A DNA stretch of 64,000 bases from NCBI RefSeq assembly GCF_000143535.2, contig NC_037319.1, positions 1,426,001 to 1,490,000 on the forward strand, given 5' to 3'. The position numbers and the translations under genes are program-made. The stretch is from Botrytis cinerea B05.10 (taxonomy: Eukaryota > Ascomycota > Leotiomycetes > Helotiales > Sclerotiniaceae). The notes beneath the pieces were generated by a model. The model saw only the letters and a list, made by a program, of their open reading frames with translations. It was not told where the DNA came from and did not search any database. This document shows, one piece after another, positions 1 through 10,962 of this stretch (position 1 is the stretch's first letter; every line of letters starts with the position of its first letter).

Positions 1-480
1 ATCCTATTCCTACGCAGTCTTACCGATGGAATTGTTCCCGCAAATCTATGCGCGCAAATCGATTCCGATATCGTATCTCGAGTTAATACCCAATCAGACG
101 TCGAAGAAACAAAAGCGTGGCTACTAGATCTTCTATCCTCGTTGCCTCATCACAATATCTCATTCGTCTTCCTCACATCGACACTTTCCCGTGTAGCTGG
201 GGAATTAGCACCAATACCTAAAGTAAGACGTTCCCTCGATACAGCAGTTCGTATCGGATTCGATTCGGTCAAAAGAACGCTGAGTTGGAAGGGAAGAGCA
301 GCGCCACTTCCGGAAGATCCGGCAGCAGTTAGGAGGAGAGAAGTTAACAGGGCTTTTGCGGATGTGTTTGTGGGGATAGTTTTTAAGGCGAATGTGGGAG
401 TTAAAGAGAGGAATAAGAGGGTGGTGGAGGAGAAGAGGAGAGATGTTCTAGAAGCGTTTCTGAAAGGATTCTCGCGTTAA
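1..480 (+). CDS. 3' end of a probable RhoGAP-domain protein (possibly OCRL-like inositol polyphosphate 5-phosphatase)
   Basis: The frame is open from the first base of the window to the TAA at 478-480, giving 159 C-terminal residues; the start lies outside. The opening LFLRSLTDGIVPANLC resembles the 'L-P-x-P-(V/I)-(I/V)-P' segment of RhoGAP folds. It is followed by LLSSLPHHNISFVFLTSTLSRVA, where RhoGAP domains have a 'LP..N...L..L...L' helix. In filamentous fungi such a degenerate RhoGAP module sits at the C-terminus of OCRL/INPP5B-type phosphoinositide 5-phosphatases, and the short basic tail here suits that position. Because the catalytic part is not in view, the family is an inference from about 60 residues. 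Another RhoGAP protein is possible. Its 3' end faces that of the phosphatase-like gene (convergent). Confidence 0.55.
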   Translation: MLFLRSLTDGIVPANLCAQIDSDIVSRVNTQSDVEETKAWLLDLLSSLPHHNISFVFLTSTLSRVAGELAPIPKVRRSLDTAVRIGFDSVKRTLSWKGRAAPLPEDPAAVRRREVNRAFADVFVGIVFKANVGVKERNKRVVEEKRRDVLEAFLKGFSR

Positions 481-924
481 GGGAAACGAAAGTGAATGAG
501 GGGGGCAGTTTGTAGGTTTTTTTTATAAGAGTTAACGAGTGGGTGGTTATGAATGAATGATTTTGATGTTTTCTCTTTTTTTTTTGGCAGGATAGATTGG
601 GAGGAAGGTTATTATTGTTTGGGTTTGGATGGAAGGAACGGGATAGATGGTCGGGTGAATGGGTGGGTGGGACAGCTTGGAAATGCTATCTAGGTGTGTG
701 TATGTAACAGTCTAGGAAGTAATGCCTATAAATAAGTTATGACTAGATGTTCCCCACAAGTGCATATTGCCAATGGTGTTGCAAAAAATAGCACTGTCTT
801 ACTACATGGCTCCCTATCACTACATAAGCAAACATGAAAGTATTTAAAAACGTATATTATTCCATTAATTATTAAATGAGCCCCCTCATCCTCAGAAGCG
901 AAGCCAAAGTTATCTTCGAACAAA
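481..924. other. Convergent intergenic spacer
   Basis: Both neighbouring genes end here, so the 444 bp should hold two 3' UTRs. The plus strand has a T-rich tract near 579-590 and a TGGGTGGGT-like stretch near 650-672. I see no gene or RNA. Confidence 0.6.
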
Positions 925-2283
925 TTAATAAATACTGAAAATATCCGTCCCATTATTATATTCCACTTCACAAACATCCACAAATGAGCCCACTACTTCG
1001 GCTCTCTCGCCCAACCAGTCCTGAACATCTTCTTCCTTGCAACTTGTTCCTGGTCCCCCAGTACAAGTAACCAAATCCTGTGGACTATTGTTCACTAGGA
1101 CTCTGTAGTAGGTTCCTGCGTCGTAGCCAAAGCTGTCGCATTCCATCTTCTCGATGGCGACGTTGGTGAGGAAGGGGAGGATGGCGCTGGATTTCCAAGC
1201 GCGGTTGTAGTTAATGGCGTTGAGGGGCATGGTGCCATTGATATTGTTAGCGCCGGAGTAGGCGGAGTTGTTGAAGAGACCGAGTGCGACGATGACGGTG
1301 GGAGGGAGTTCGCGATGGGTGAAAGAGATGTAGAGATCTTGATCCGTGGTGGCGTTTGATGCATTGTTCTGCTCCGTCATGAGAGTGTTGAAGGTGGCGT
1401 TGACCCATGGGAAGCCAATGGCGCCGGATGCTTCGTTTCCGTATCCGGTGTTGTAGAAATATTGGATATCGTTTGTGTATTCGAATCCGAGCCAGTCGGT
1501 AGGGGAAAGGACGGAGAGGTCGCAGAAGGGGGAGGAGCCGCGAATCACGGTTTCGTAGCCGCAGAGAAGGGACATGCCGTAAACATCGTTGGATGTGAAG
1601 TTAAAAGCAGGTGCTAAACTGTTGAAACGTGCGGTGATGGGCTTGGTGTAGATTTCTTGGAATTTGCCGGATTGTTCGCTTCCACCAGAGGAACTGTATG
1701 CCGGGCAGGCCTTGTATGGAGTTAAGGAATTGGCGCTTGAATTCTTTCCTTCGTATACTTGGACAATTTCGATATCCGAGGCATCGTTTGCAAGACCATT
1801 GGAGAAAGACTGCGCAGTCTTCACGGTTCTTTCTGCAGTGGATGTCCATATTTTGTTTGGGGTTCTCAGACCTTGATATCGCTGCGCGATATCTACACCC
1901 AAGTTTGTGGCTTCCAATTTACCCGATCGGGTCAACATCTCGATTTCCGGATCGGTAATAGGAGCTTGCCATGTTGAAAGGAAGGAAAGACTTGGAATGC
2001 TCGCCCACTCCACAGATGTGTTTGCGAGCTTCTGTACAAAAGGCTCAATGTACTCTTCGTAGTCGAAGTCATTGGCGTAGATTGCAGCGTGGCGGACAAG
2101 ATATGCAGCTCGAGTTACGTTGCATCCTTGAGGGGGAGCAGGATCAGTAGGTGGATCTTGAGGATCGAATGGAGGAGCGGTTCCAGCTAGATGCTCTAAT
2201 GGATCGAAAGAATAGGAATTGGGTGAATGAGAGACTACACCAGTAGCTTGGAGAGCGAGTGTGAGGAGGACTGAGGAACGCAT
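925..2283 (-). CDS. Secreted histidine-acid-phosphatase-like (phytase superfamily) protein with altered catalytic motifs
   Basis: A 452-residue single-exon protein. An N-terminal hydrophobic stretch ending near VVSHS (residues 1-19) is a likely signal peptide, and many N-x-S/T sequons suggest secretion and glycosylation. The superfamily core is visible: AAYLVRHAAIYAND (about 59-72) stands where family members have RHGxRxP, STAERTVKTAQSF (148-160) matches the second arginine/substrate segment, and FTHRELPPTVIVALGLF (about 321-337) stands where the catalytic HD or HAE motif sits. Here the first motif is RHA and the second HRE. The His nucleophile (H65) and H323 are kept; the classical RHG glycine and the HD aspartate are not, and E325 might replace the acid. 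Even numbers of cysteines suit an extracellular fold. It may be an active phosphatase of a divergent fungal subfamily or a non-enzymatic relative. Confidence 0.85.
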   Translation of the reverse strand: MRSSVLLTLALQATGVVSHSPNSYSFDPLEHLAGTAPPFDPQDPPTDPAPPQGCNVTRAAYLVRHAAIYANDFDYEEYIEPFVQKLANTSVEWASIPSLSFLSTWQAPITDPEIEMLTRSGKLEATNLGVDIAQRYQGLRTPNKIWTSTAERTVKTAQSFSNGLANDASDIEIVQVYEGKNSSANSLTPYKACPAYSSSGGSEQSGKFQEIYTKPITARFNSLAPAFNFTSNDVYGMSLLCGYETVIRGSSPFCDLSVLSPTDWLGFEYTNDIQYFYNTGYGNEASGAIGFPWVNATFNTLMTEQNNASNATTDQDLYISFTHRELPPTVIVALGLFNNSAYSGANNINGTMPLNAINYNRAWKSSAILPFLTNVAIEKMECDSFGYDAGTYYRVLVNNSPQDLVTCTGGPGTSCKEEDVQDWLGERAEVVGSFVDVCEVEYNNGTDIFSIY

Positions 2284-3300
2284 CTTGAGATGGATGAGAG
2301 GAAAGTAGAGATGGGGATGAAGGTAAAGAATTGTGCCCTACCAGTTCTGGTACCTTACCTTATATCCATGATCTGAGAGATCTTCACCGCAAGCTTCTCA
2401 AGATCATCATCGCGGCTTGAATTTGCAATCATGTTACCAACTAAATCAAGGCACAGGAATGGTATCCACGATGCGATGTAGATTTCGTAGATGTGTGGGC
2501 ACAGTCGGCAGCTAGTTCAACAGGTTTGTTGTTTTTTATTGTCAGTGGATTTGCTTGATGTCAGCCAAGCCATTTAGATTGACGAATCACCAGCCACACG
2601 TGTGGATCTGCTTAGTACCAAAGTGGTTAGTCGGATTGGGTAGCCGTCGTAGCTCAGGGGTATTGGCGCAGTCCCGAGCGAGCGAGCCATAGTAAGGATG
2701 AACTAATTATGTGCGACGGGCTTGGTAAGTACGGGGGTTGCAGCGATTTCAGAAGAGATTATAGGCTCTTCTAGGTGATGTGTGCTGTGAGGCGCTATAA
2801 GGCTCTAAAACTTAATCTCCGCTCTACTATCATAGGGTAGTAGAGCTTGTATCTTAAGTTCAATTAGGCTCTAGATAGGCGTGAAATTCGAAAGCCTGAA
2901 GCTTAGAAGCTCCTCAAGCCTAATATAGGCTCAAGCTATGCAAGCACAGGTGTCTCCCTGTGACTCCGCATTACAAGTCGGCTGAGTGCTGAATTACCTA
3001 AGATTTCCCAGGAAGGATAGCAGGATAGTTCCAGGCTTTTATAGATTTGTTCTCTGTCTCAATTCGCAAAGTCTTCACTTGTTCACACTGAAACATGACC
3101 TTCGAAGTCGATCATTAATAACTTTTCTATTGGAATATCTGTTTTCGCAATCATAACTTGACGTTCAAAGTTTATCGTGTCAATATACATTTTGCTCGTA
3201 TTCTTCAATGCCGTTAACTTCATTCATCCATCTCGTTTTCCATCTTGAACTCAAACACTGCAATAGCTAGCTTAGATTGATCTAGCTTCAAAAGGTCAAG
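2284..3300. other. Intergenic region with a repeat-like element
   Basis: The first 250 bp are probably the promoter of the phosphatase-like gene (TTATATCC at about 2359-2366 on the plus strand). From about 2641 to 2960 the sequence changes character: a tRNA A-box-like string, a 9-bp perfect hairpin and several repeats of a TAGGCTC word. No coding frame is convincing. Confidence 0.4.
2641..2960. repeat. Possible degenerate SINE/MITE-like element
   Basis: The string TAGCTCAGGGG at 2650-2660 fits a Pol III A-box, and CCGTCG (about 2644-2649) can pair with CGACGG (about 2714-2719), as in an acceptor stem, but no GGTTCGA B-box follows, so it is not a tRNA gene. The word AGGCTC recurs at about 2763, 2801, 2867 and 2935. 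A perfect inverted repeat, GCTCTACTA (2821-2829) and TAGTAGAGC (2838-2846), lies within. This looks like a worn mobile repeat; no clean ends were found. Confidence 0.25.
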
Positions 3301-6300
3301 AAGACAAGTGACTTAACTCTCTTGGGGTATTGAATCCTTTCTATTTCTGTCTATATCCACAATGAACACTTTTGAGATGATCAAACCCCTCTCGCTTGGC
3401 ATACACAGTCTTAATGCGGCTTGGGTCATATGTCTCACCCCGGTGCCATCGCGCGTTGTTGACAAAGATTGCAACTTTGTTCTTCATTTTGTAGATTTGC
3501 CAACTATGTTGTGCCTCGTATCTTCCAATGTTCTTTCCAACTATTGAGTTATCGCAAATTCGGCCAAAATATCCTCGCAAACATCATGTAACCTGGCAAT
3601 GGTCCAATGACTACCTCCAATATATCCACTGATTTCTCTCCGGTCCTAGGGAGATGTTCTTACTTCTCTTACTCAGAATAAGATGAATATCTTCCTTGAT
3701 CTACGACCGCCATTTTACTTCGACAGCGAGTCTTCATGTTGGAAGAGATTCTGGAATATGCTCAAGGGCCATTCTATAAACTTCAGTGCGGATTGCTTCC
3801 ATCCTACCCAAGCTCTTTTTTTCTCTTTTCTCTCCCTTCACTGTCCACCACCTTGAGTCTTCTACTCGCCTTAATCCTAACTTAGCGAAGGCTTCGGTTC
3901 TCGGTTCTCTAGAATTGCATTGCAATTCGTTCTCGCTCTTTCTTACAGAAACTTCCTATTCTGGTGAAGTATCAGGTGGAATGCTATTCTTGATGCTCCA
4001 TTTGTGCTCAATGACTGTACGATCCTCATCACCCCGCTTGTATATCTGTAAAAAGAATCTTTAGACTAGCTTCACTGACGCTATTGTGCTGGAATTCCAG
4101 CTTCAGGGCCTTAGAATGGCCTGTCGTACCAGCCGTCGTCAATATGAAACCGAAAAGCACATCACTTATGTTCCTCCTCCGCATTCACTTTCGGAATTCA
4201 AGAGCCTCGGCTCCCTTATTCGAATGAGTATTTTGCGAGTCAGCCATAGGTGCTTCAGAATACTGATTTTAAACCTGAGCGGATCCCAGCATCCGAACCA
4301 GTCCAGGATTTGCAATTTCCTGTGCTGATAATCTTTCGACATTGTTTCCTGAAAGTCATATCTCAGCCTAGAACACTGACGAACAATACTCGTACATCTG
4401 GGAACTCTCTGTGGATGAATAGTCACAAAATTCCCTCGAATATTGCACAATAATTATCTGGATTCGAGTTTGAAAGAGTTGGTTCTAACCGTTCTGTGGA
4501 CTGCTTTGGGAAATGACGGTCAGTTCGGAGAACACAAATTGCCCCTTCTGAAACGATTTCTCCGATTTTGCTGCATTGTTCTTCTCTACTGATTAACCCA
4601 TCTTCCTGTGATTTGAGATACTTCGGACACAAGCTCCTTAGTTCTCTAGCTCTTAGCAATATTCCAATTGCTCTTTAGCGGCGCTCTTGTCCAGCTCACA
4701 GCACCTACTTCTTTCCTTTTCCCCTCTCTAATACCCGTGCCGTATGAACACAGTTCTCTTTTTATCTTCCAAGAGCTTCATCTGTCAGCCCAGGCTAACG
4801 TTAATGCTGCAAACATCTGGATCTTTCTCGAATATTGGATTTTTCCGGACCAGAGATCCATTAATCAGCTAGTGACAATTCATCTTCTAACGTCGTGTAA
4901 CATCACTGACTTTCCGATAAAATACAAAAAGTCACTTCCATTTGAATAAGTTATCTCGATCCGGTAAAGGGATTTTATGGTGAGCACCACCTGTCACATC
5001 TCCAGCGAGAAACTGTCGCGTGAATGAAATATTGTGCAGCGTACTTGCGTATGGTAGTGTTTCGGCTCTAACCACCCGAAAGCACATCTTTTCGAATTTT
5101 TCGTGTTTCTGCTTGTCAAGGTGTGATCTTCTTTAATCCTAAAAGTATTCCATCTTCGTCGCTAGAAGTATGGAGTCGATTATGTGGAGATTCTAAACAT
5201 TTTGCGTGTGTTTCGTATGGCACAGGAAGCTTCTAAGCTTACAATGCCATTTTTATCGTAACTCACGGCAAATCGACAATATTTCCATGCTCTTTCTTGC
5301 CTTTGAAAAGTTTCCTATCTCATAGCATTCAATCTCGTATGTAACAATGGTTATAAACTTCCATGCTGCCGATATTTTGAGTGCAACTGAGAACGACAAT
5401 TGCGCCCGTCGACTTCTTAGACGAATAGATGATTCGGGACACGCAATTTCAGCATTCTACATTTCTAAACCGATCTATCTTCTTGATCTTTTTAATAATT
5501 CATTCGGCTTTAGTTGAACTTTTACGGCCTTCTCTCGATTATCCTATCCACCGTCCTATCAAATGCGCATACCGTCAAAAACTATCCCGTCAAGGATGTT
5601 AAATAGTTATCATCTGGAAAAGGTCGAGCGACGCCAGAGATTGGAAGCGATGCCGAAAGGAGGTTTCTTTCGACGCTTAGTAGCCTGAGAGTATGGAGTT
5701 GAAATCGTATGGGTGAAGATGAAGTATCTCAATCCTTAATGTTACTGTCTCCAGTCCTTCCTTGCTTAGACTAGCTCAAACAAAAAGCACACACAAGCAT
5801 CAATCATTGCAGAAGATACGCTGCTAGAAGAAGCGGGACTCAAGTCGGAGTTCTGGGTGGTCGTTCATTCTTGCTGCCAAAGTTATGAAGGTTCGTATCG
5901 ATCAGTTGATGCATGCGAGTCCCTAACTCCAGATTCTTTAAAATAGCCAGAGCAGTGAGTATCCATGTGGTGTGATCTTAGTTTGTCAAATTTCTTACTG
6001 AACCCGGTATGCTGCTGATGATACATCCCCTGGAATATCTCTTTTGAAACGTAGGGCTCCTTTCAAGATCCGTTAAACGAGTCAACGGCCAGATCGAAAT
6101 TCATTTCCCAGTTTTTCGTGGATTTGAATCTTCAAATAAGAAGATTTCGAACAGAAGGGATGGGTCTAGCAACTATAGTAATCTCGTGTTCTCCTCCAAC
6201 ACTTTCAATATGTGTGTCGCGTACCCAATATGGCTGGGCTTTGAGGAAGCCCATTCCTTCATTCGCGCAAACATTGTCAAACAGCTGGAGCAATATTGGA

Positions 6301-7500
6301 TGCTCATTTAGATTGCTTGACTTGTTATTAGTGGAGTTCCAACTAGAAGCCAGAAACCTATCGGAATATCATAGCATTATGTGACAACGAGTTTGAGTAT
6401 AGGTAGTGATAGATGTCCCGACGATTTGAAGGCTGGAAGAATTATTGTTCCAAGCAAATGCACGTTACGATGTTGCAAGCTTCAAATCGCGCAACTCCGT
6501 AGACAACATCCGTAGAAGATAGTTGGTTAATATTTAATATATTGGGAGCTTATACCTCTTAGCGGCAGCAACAATTTCCTTGAGCGTTTTTGAGTCGAGT
6601 TGGCACACTTATTGAGTGAAGATATTTCTCCAGTCTCAGTTCAAGAATGTATTCAAATGCATATTTGCCATATCTTCGTGGTACGAGTAGGCATATAAAT
6701 CCAGTCGATCTACCTTCTGTGTAAATCTGAAATTCCGGGGATGTGTGGCTCAACATTGCTGCTCGATTGGACCTTAAAGTCTTTTCAGTCTCTGGGGCAC
6801 TCTGTCTATATCCAGGTCCACAGATGAAAGATAACATGTTGATTAACGAGTGGCGAATTATTAATATTGTTATATGTTGGTTGTGGTACTTCATCGTCTT
6901 CTCGAGCCTCGAGGGCCTTGAAGCATCATAAGTGAGGCTATCGATGTGTATGGCAATCTAGGATAACATGGCATGATGTTGAGTAGTATCGGAGTCTTGA
7001 AAGGGTCACCGTAGTAGGGCGAGGATGTATAAGAACACATGAAGAAGAAAGCAAGTAGGGAAGTCAACAGACTTTAGAAGCACCATAACTGATGGGGAGC
7101 ACCGACTAGTCTTGCTTGTTCTCATCTTCTGGCACGGGATTCCGTGTCAATAAAGGTTGCATCGAATTTTATGATGTGACAAAATTCGCCCTGTCATTCC
7201 TGCCAAACGTACTTTGTGAGAACCGTATTCGATGAGAGTCCTGGTAATTTGAGAGACATTATCATTGCAAACCAAAACGATGGAAAAGGCATCCTTCGAG
7301 CTCTGATGTTCTTTTAGTTCCTCAAAGCCATAATACCTTCAACGAGCTCTTTTCTGATATGACTTATGTTTGATGGCGGGCAAAATGGCCCATTGCTATG
7401 TGTAAAGAAACCGAGATGTCTTTCTAAATATCTTTTGTGGAGGAAGGCAGGGTCTAGGAGTTTTGGATCGACTGTTGATTTTGGGGATCATCAGCGGTCC
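3300..7500 (-). pseudogene. Long decayed protein-coding region, family not recognised
   Basis: On the minus strand, protein-like stretches follow one another in the same direction, broken by stops and frame changes. Good examples: about 7315-7490 (contains DPAFLHKRYLERHLGFF), 6130-6380 (contains LNEHPILLQLFDNVCANEGM and PYWVRDTHIESVGGEHEI), 4946-5098 (contains TLHNISFTRQFLAGDVTGG), 4690-4860 (contains KIQMFAALTLAWADR, then a TGA), 4423-4659, 3940-4055 (contains YKRGDEDRTVIEHKWSIKN, then a TAG), 3734-3925 and 3341-3580. None is intact and no ATG-initiated frame exceeds about 115 codons. The most economical reading is one large gene (over 1,300 residues) that has lost function. Base composition is not strongly AT-shifted, so heavy RIP is not obvious. 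I could not place the protein in a family. Confidence 0.5.
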
Positions 7501-7776
7501 TTCCATTGATTAATGTGAATTGAACCCAAATTCAGCTGCGGTAGGAACTTCGGATTGTTGTCATCAACAGGTTTGGGTCTAGAGCAGCTCGGCCTCCTAT
7601 CTTATCCTTCCTATTTGCTACTAGTTCTTGTGAAGTCGAATGATGTGATGGCTGTTCCACGCCGAAGGCACATGATCCTATCCTTTAAGCCAACCAAGAC
7701 GTAAAATTAAGCACGCAATGATTGTGTCGACCTTCCTTCTTCCCCGACCCATCAGCCTCTTTAGTCTAAGGCTAGC

Positions 7777-8121
7777 CTAGCGTGCAAGACCAGTCAGCCC
7801 AAAAGATAAGGGCATATTGAATGTCCGTATTCCTAGAACAGATCTTGCTGCTGGAGTTAGTCTCGTTGCTAGAGTTGATCTGGTGTTGCAAAGCACCAGA
7901 TGTTGTAAGCTCCCCAATACCAATTGGCCTTTGGTAGGTTCTGACGGCGGTATATAGGTTGTCCGATTTATGTGACTAGTTCGGACCATTCTGCGCCGAT
8001 CAGTTGTCACATATCGAGAAGGAAATGGTTCTTCTAGGGTCCCTTGAGCAGAGGACGACATCTTATCCCCCGTACCAGTAAGCGCCAGTCTAGTGCCATC
8101 ATTGACATGAAAGCTAAACAT
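7777..8121 (-). CDS. Hypothetical ORF, perhaps the 5' remnant of the decayed gene
   Basis: An ATG-initiated frame of 114 codons upstream of, and on the same strand as, the decayed coding region. It has no signal peptide or recognisable domain; the middle contains TTYIPPSEPTKGQLVLGS, which looks protein-like. A nested inverted repeat lies 60 bp upstream (8181-8220). It may be the start of the pseudogene, a small real gene, or chance. Confidence 0.25.
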   Translation of the reverse strand: MFSFHVNDGTRLALTGTGDKMSSSAQGTLEEPFPSRYVTTDRRRMVRTSHINRTTYIPPSEPTKGQLVLGSLQHLVLCNTRSTLATRLTPAARSVLGIRTFNMPLSFGLTGLAR

Positions 8122-9154
8122 TGTTCGTAATAGGCAGGCCTTCGAGTGCTACGGGCTCTGAAGCTACAGGCACACTCCAATAAGCCTCCTCACGGAGAGA
8201 GCGTGAGCGAGGAAGGCTTATCAGGTTACTATTGAAAGTCAGACGGTCTTCATTTTCTCATGAGAGAAGAGAACGAGGATCAAGTGACAGGAATTAGTCA
8301 TACCAGAAAAGGCATGTTCCTGTCTTTGCTGACCACTGTCGAGTTCTGATGGAACTTTAAATCCTGGTGTATCTTTTACAAGAAAGAAGAAGAAAAACAG
8401 ATCTCGCCATGTCACCGATACGAGAAGGTAGAGAATGCTCCAAGGAAAAGCTGCCAAAACGACGCAAATTTGTTGAAATTGGTGATATATGGCGAAACCA
8501 CTCTACAGGCAAAGAGGCATGAGTGAGAATGAGAGAAAAAAGAAACTTCCAAGTCCTACGGAAGAAAGAAGGGTATATATCTGCCACACAGGCACATCCC
8601 AAGGTAGTTTGGGAGGAGCAGAAGATCTGGAAAACACGTATTTCTCTGGTATCTGCAGCCTGTTTTGAGAATCTGTGTGTAAATAGCATCGTCTTACCGA
8701 CTAATGTATGATCACAGAACCTGGACCCCCTATACGCAAAGTAACTTGGCACAAATGAAAATTGCAAACTTACTCTATCACACCAGTCTTTGCTGCCTAC
8801 TCACCAATTCGTCGGCAATTAACAACGATTTACCGTTCAACAGAGAACGTCACATTATCTGATACACACCGACTATTCCGTGCATGGTTTTGTACAGAAA
8901 TCAATGGACCAGTACTTTATTTCATGTATGCATGACAGCAGTTCCAAACCATGCATATATCTTATCGATGAAGAGGTGCTTTTCGGGAAGTAGCGTGCAT
9001 TAGAGAAGTTTCGAACATGCAGACCTTTCCGTCACCTCCGCATTCATACAAACGGAAAAGAAAATGGCGTGGAAGAAATTGGCAATGAAAATAATCCCCT
9101 CATGGTATCATCAATCTATTCTCCATCTAGCTAGGTATACTACACACGCATGTT
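8122..9154. other. Gene-free spacer downstream of E3BP
   Basis: The only clear structure is the inverted repeat at 8181-8220. Other open frames here are short and without protein-like character. The 3' UTR of the E3BP gene must lie in the right part. Confidence 0.5.
8181..8220. repeat. Nested inverted repeat (hairpin)
   Basis: Outer arms TAAGCCT (8181-8187) and AGGCTTA (8214-8220); inner arms CTCACG (8189-8194) and CGTGAG (8202-8207), with a GA-rich loop. It could be a transcript hairpin or a small remnant of a mobile element. Confidence 0.5.
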
Positions 9155-10519
9155 TTACAGAATCAACCTCCCGGGCTCCTGTTCCAAGACAAGCTTGAAT
9201 CTCTGCATGAAGATTGACGCAGCCTCCATGTCAGTTTCTGGAATTGTCACCCAGAACTCATCTGCTGCAACTGGCTCCGGTTTTGGTGCCGAGCGTTTGA
9301 CTGGTGCCGCCCTTGTAAGACCTGACAAGAAGTCATAGACATCGATGTTACTGTTCCTTTTCGATGATTGTAATGCTTGGGCACCTTGGCGAAGTGCAGC
9401 ACCGCTCTCCGGTAAAAAGTTTCCTCTAACCCCATTTGCTGAGTTAACTTTGTCAAGCCCGAGAACGGAGTCAAAAAGTTCATCGGATGTGGGTTTGTAG
9501 TTCTTTGGGCGGGGAAGGTCATCATTTGCGACATCTGCTGCACGCTCAATGAATGTTGAGAGGGGTATGAATACACCAAGTGTAGATTGTATCCTCTGTT
9601 GAACCTCTACGGCTGCTTTCATAGAGATAGTGTGTGCGACACGATGGAATGTGATTGGTTTTGGTGCTGGTGTATCCTTCTTGGCTGGCTTAACTGCCTT
9701 GGGAGGAGCAATCTTAATATTGCTGAGGTCGAGGTGGGAGAGTTTGGCAATCTTTTGCGAAAGTTCGGTAGGGTATGAGGAAGATATTGAGCCCAAATAT
9801 GCTAGAACATCTCCTTTCAATAGTCGATTATTTGGTCCACTGGGAACCATCTTTTCAATATCAGATGCATCTAGTCCACGTGCGTGAATCAAATGTTCGA
9901 CTGAAGGAAGTAGAGGGTATGTTTGTTTCTTTGCTTTTCCTGCCGATTTCTTTGCGGGAGCGGAGGTCTCGGCGGAAGGCTTCGAGGTAGGAGGAGCTTC
10001 GGCTTGTGATTCTGAGGACTTTGCAGGGCTTGGCTTCGAGGCCTCTTCTTTTGGCGATGGAGGGGCAGCACTGGCTTCAGCTGGTATTTCCAATGAACTC
10101 AAATCATCTCCAGATTCTGCGAGAACACCGATTCTTGTGCCAACCTTGATTCCCTTGCTGCCATCGCCCATTGTAATCTTTGCCATAATACCATCGTCCT
10201 GGGCTTCCACATCCATTGAAGCCTTATCAGTTTCGATCTCGAGTAAGACATCGCCAGCCGCAAATGAGTCTCCCTCCTTAACATTCCACTTTGCAATATT
10301 TCCCTCGGTCATCGTAGGAGAAAGAGCCGGCATCGTGAAGTTCTGGGCAGCTAGACATGCCGCAGAAGTCCTGAGTCCTACCATCATCAAATATTAACCT
10401 CCCATGCTCAACCCAAAATTTCTCAAGGGTAAATACTAACCTCTGGCAGTGGCATCCTGTCGCAATCCCCTAGCAGTAAGTCTAGCAGATACACGACAAG
10501 CTGTCGCAAAAGATGCCAT
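9155..10519 (-). CDS. pdx1: Pyruvate dehydrogenase complex component X (E3-binding protein)
   Basis: Two exons, 10441-10519 and 9155-10377, joined over a 63-nt intron (GTTAGT...GGTAG), give 433 residues. E3BP anchors dihydrolipoamide dehydrogenase to the E2 core of the mitochondrial pyruvate dehydrogenase complex. The first 30 or so residues are rich in R, A, S and T and lack acids apart from one D, as expected of a matrix presequence. A lipoyl domain follows (about 38-115) with EIETDKAS, whose K78 is the lipoylation site. After an Ala/Pro/Lys/Ser linker comes the peripheral subunit-binding domain (about 181-222, PLLPSVEHLIHARGL). The C-terminal part lacks the HxxxD acyltransferase motif of E2, which separates E3BP from E2. 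The start is the first ATG in exon 1. Its promoter is shared with the gene at 10963. Confidence 0.93.
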
Positions 10520-10962
10520 GCTGACTGTAGTAGATTTGAAACTCAATTGAGAGTTTCTTGAGGAGGTAAGTGAAAGTCGAAGATATTCTTGAGACGTTGA
10601 GATCAACAAATGGGATATTTCGGGAGGGTACACGCTAGGCCAATTAACAGGGTTGAATAATTTCGCCGAACCTCCGATCATTAATTTTTCCCGTCCCGAA
10701 GTTGAAGCTTTGGGTTCCGATTTCATTTATTGAATTTTGTTCTCCAGGTATGGTACGTTTTATTTGAATATATATATATTTGACTTGTTAATAAGTCGTT
10801 GCTAATACTTTCCAGACGTCCGCATTTTTAAGAGGGTGTATTAAATTACATTCTACGACTCTGAGTTCCTCCCGAACTTTCCTCTCCATAACTCCAAAAA
10901 CATGTCAAAACCATCGATTCTTCACATCAACAACTCTATGTCGCTCTACAGCTAGAAAGCCA
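10520..10962. promoter_or_regulatory. Bidirectional promoter region
   Basis: The 443 bp separate the divergent starts of E3BP (minus) and the TMEM223-like gene (plus). A TATATATATATT tract lies at about 10769-10780. Just before the plus-strand gene, an upstream ATG at 10902 opens an 18-codon frame (with stop) in another phase. Confidence 0.55.

Noticed and set aside
2644..2720. tRNA gene
   Set aside because: A-box-like string and a partial stem are present, but no B-box, no anticodon arm and no CCA-proximal pairing fit a tRNA.
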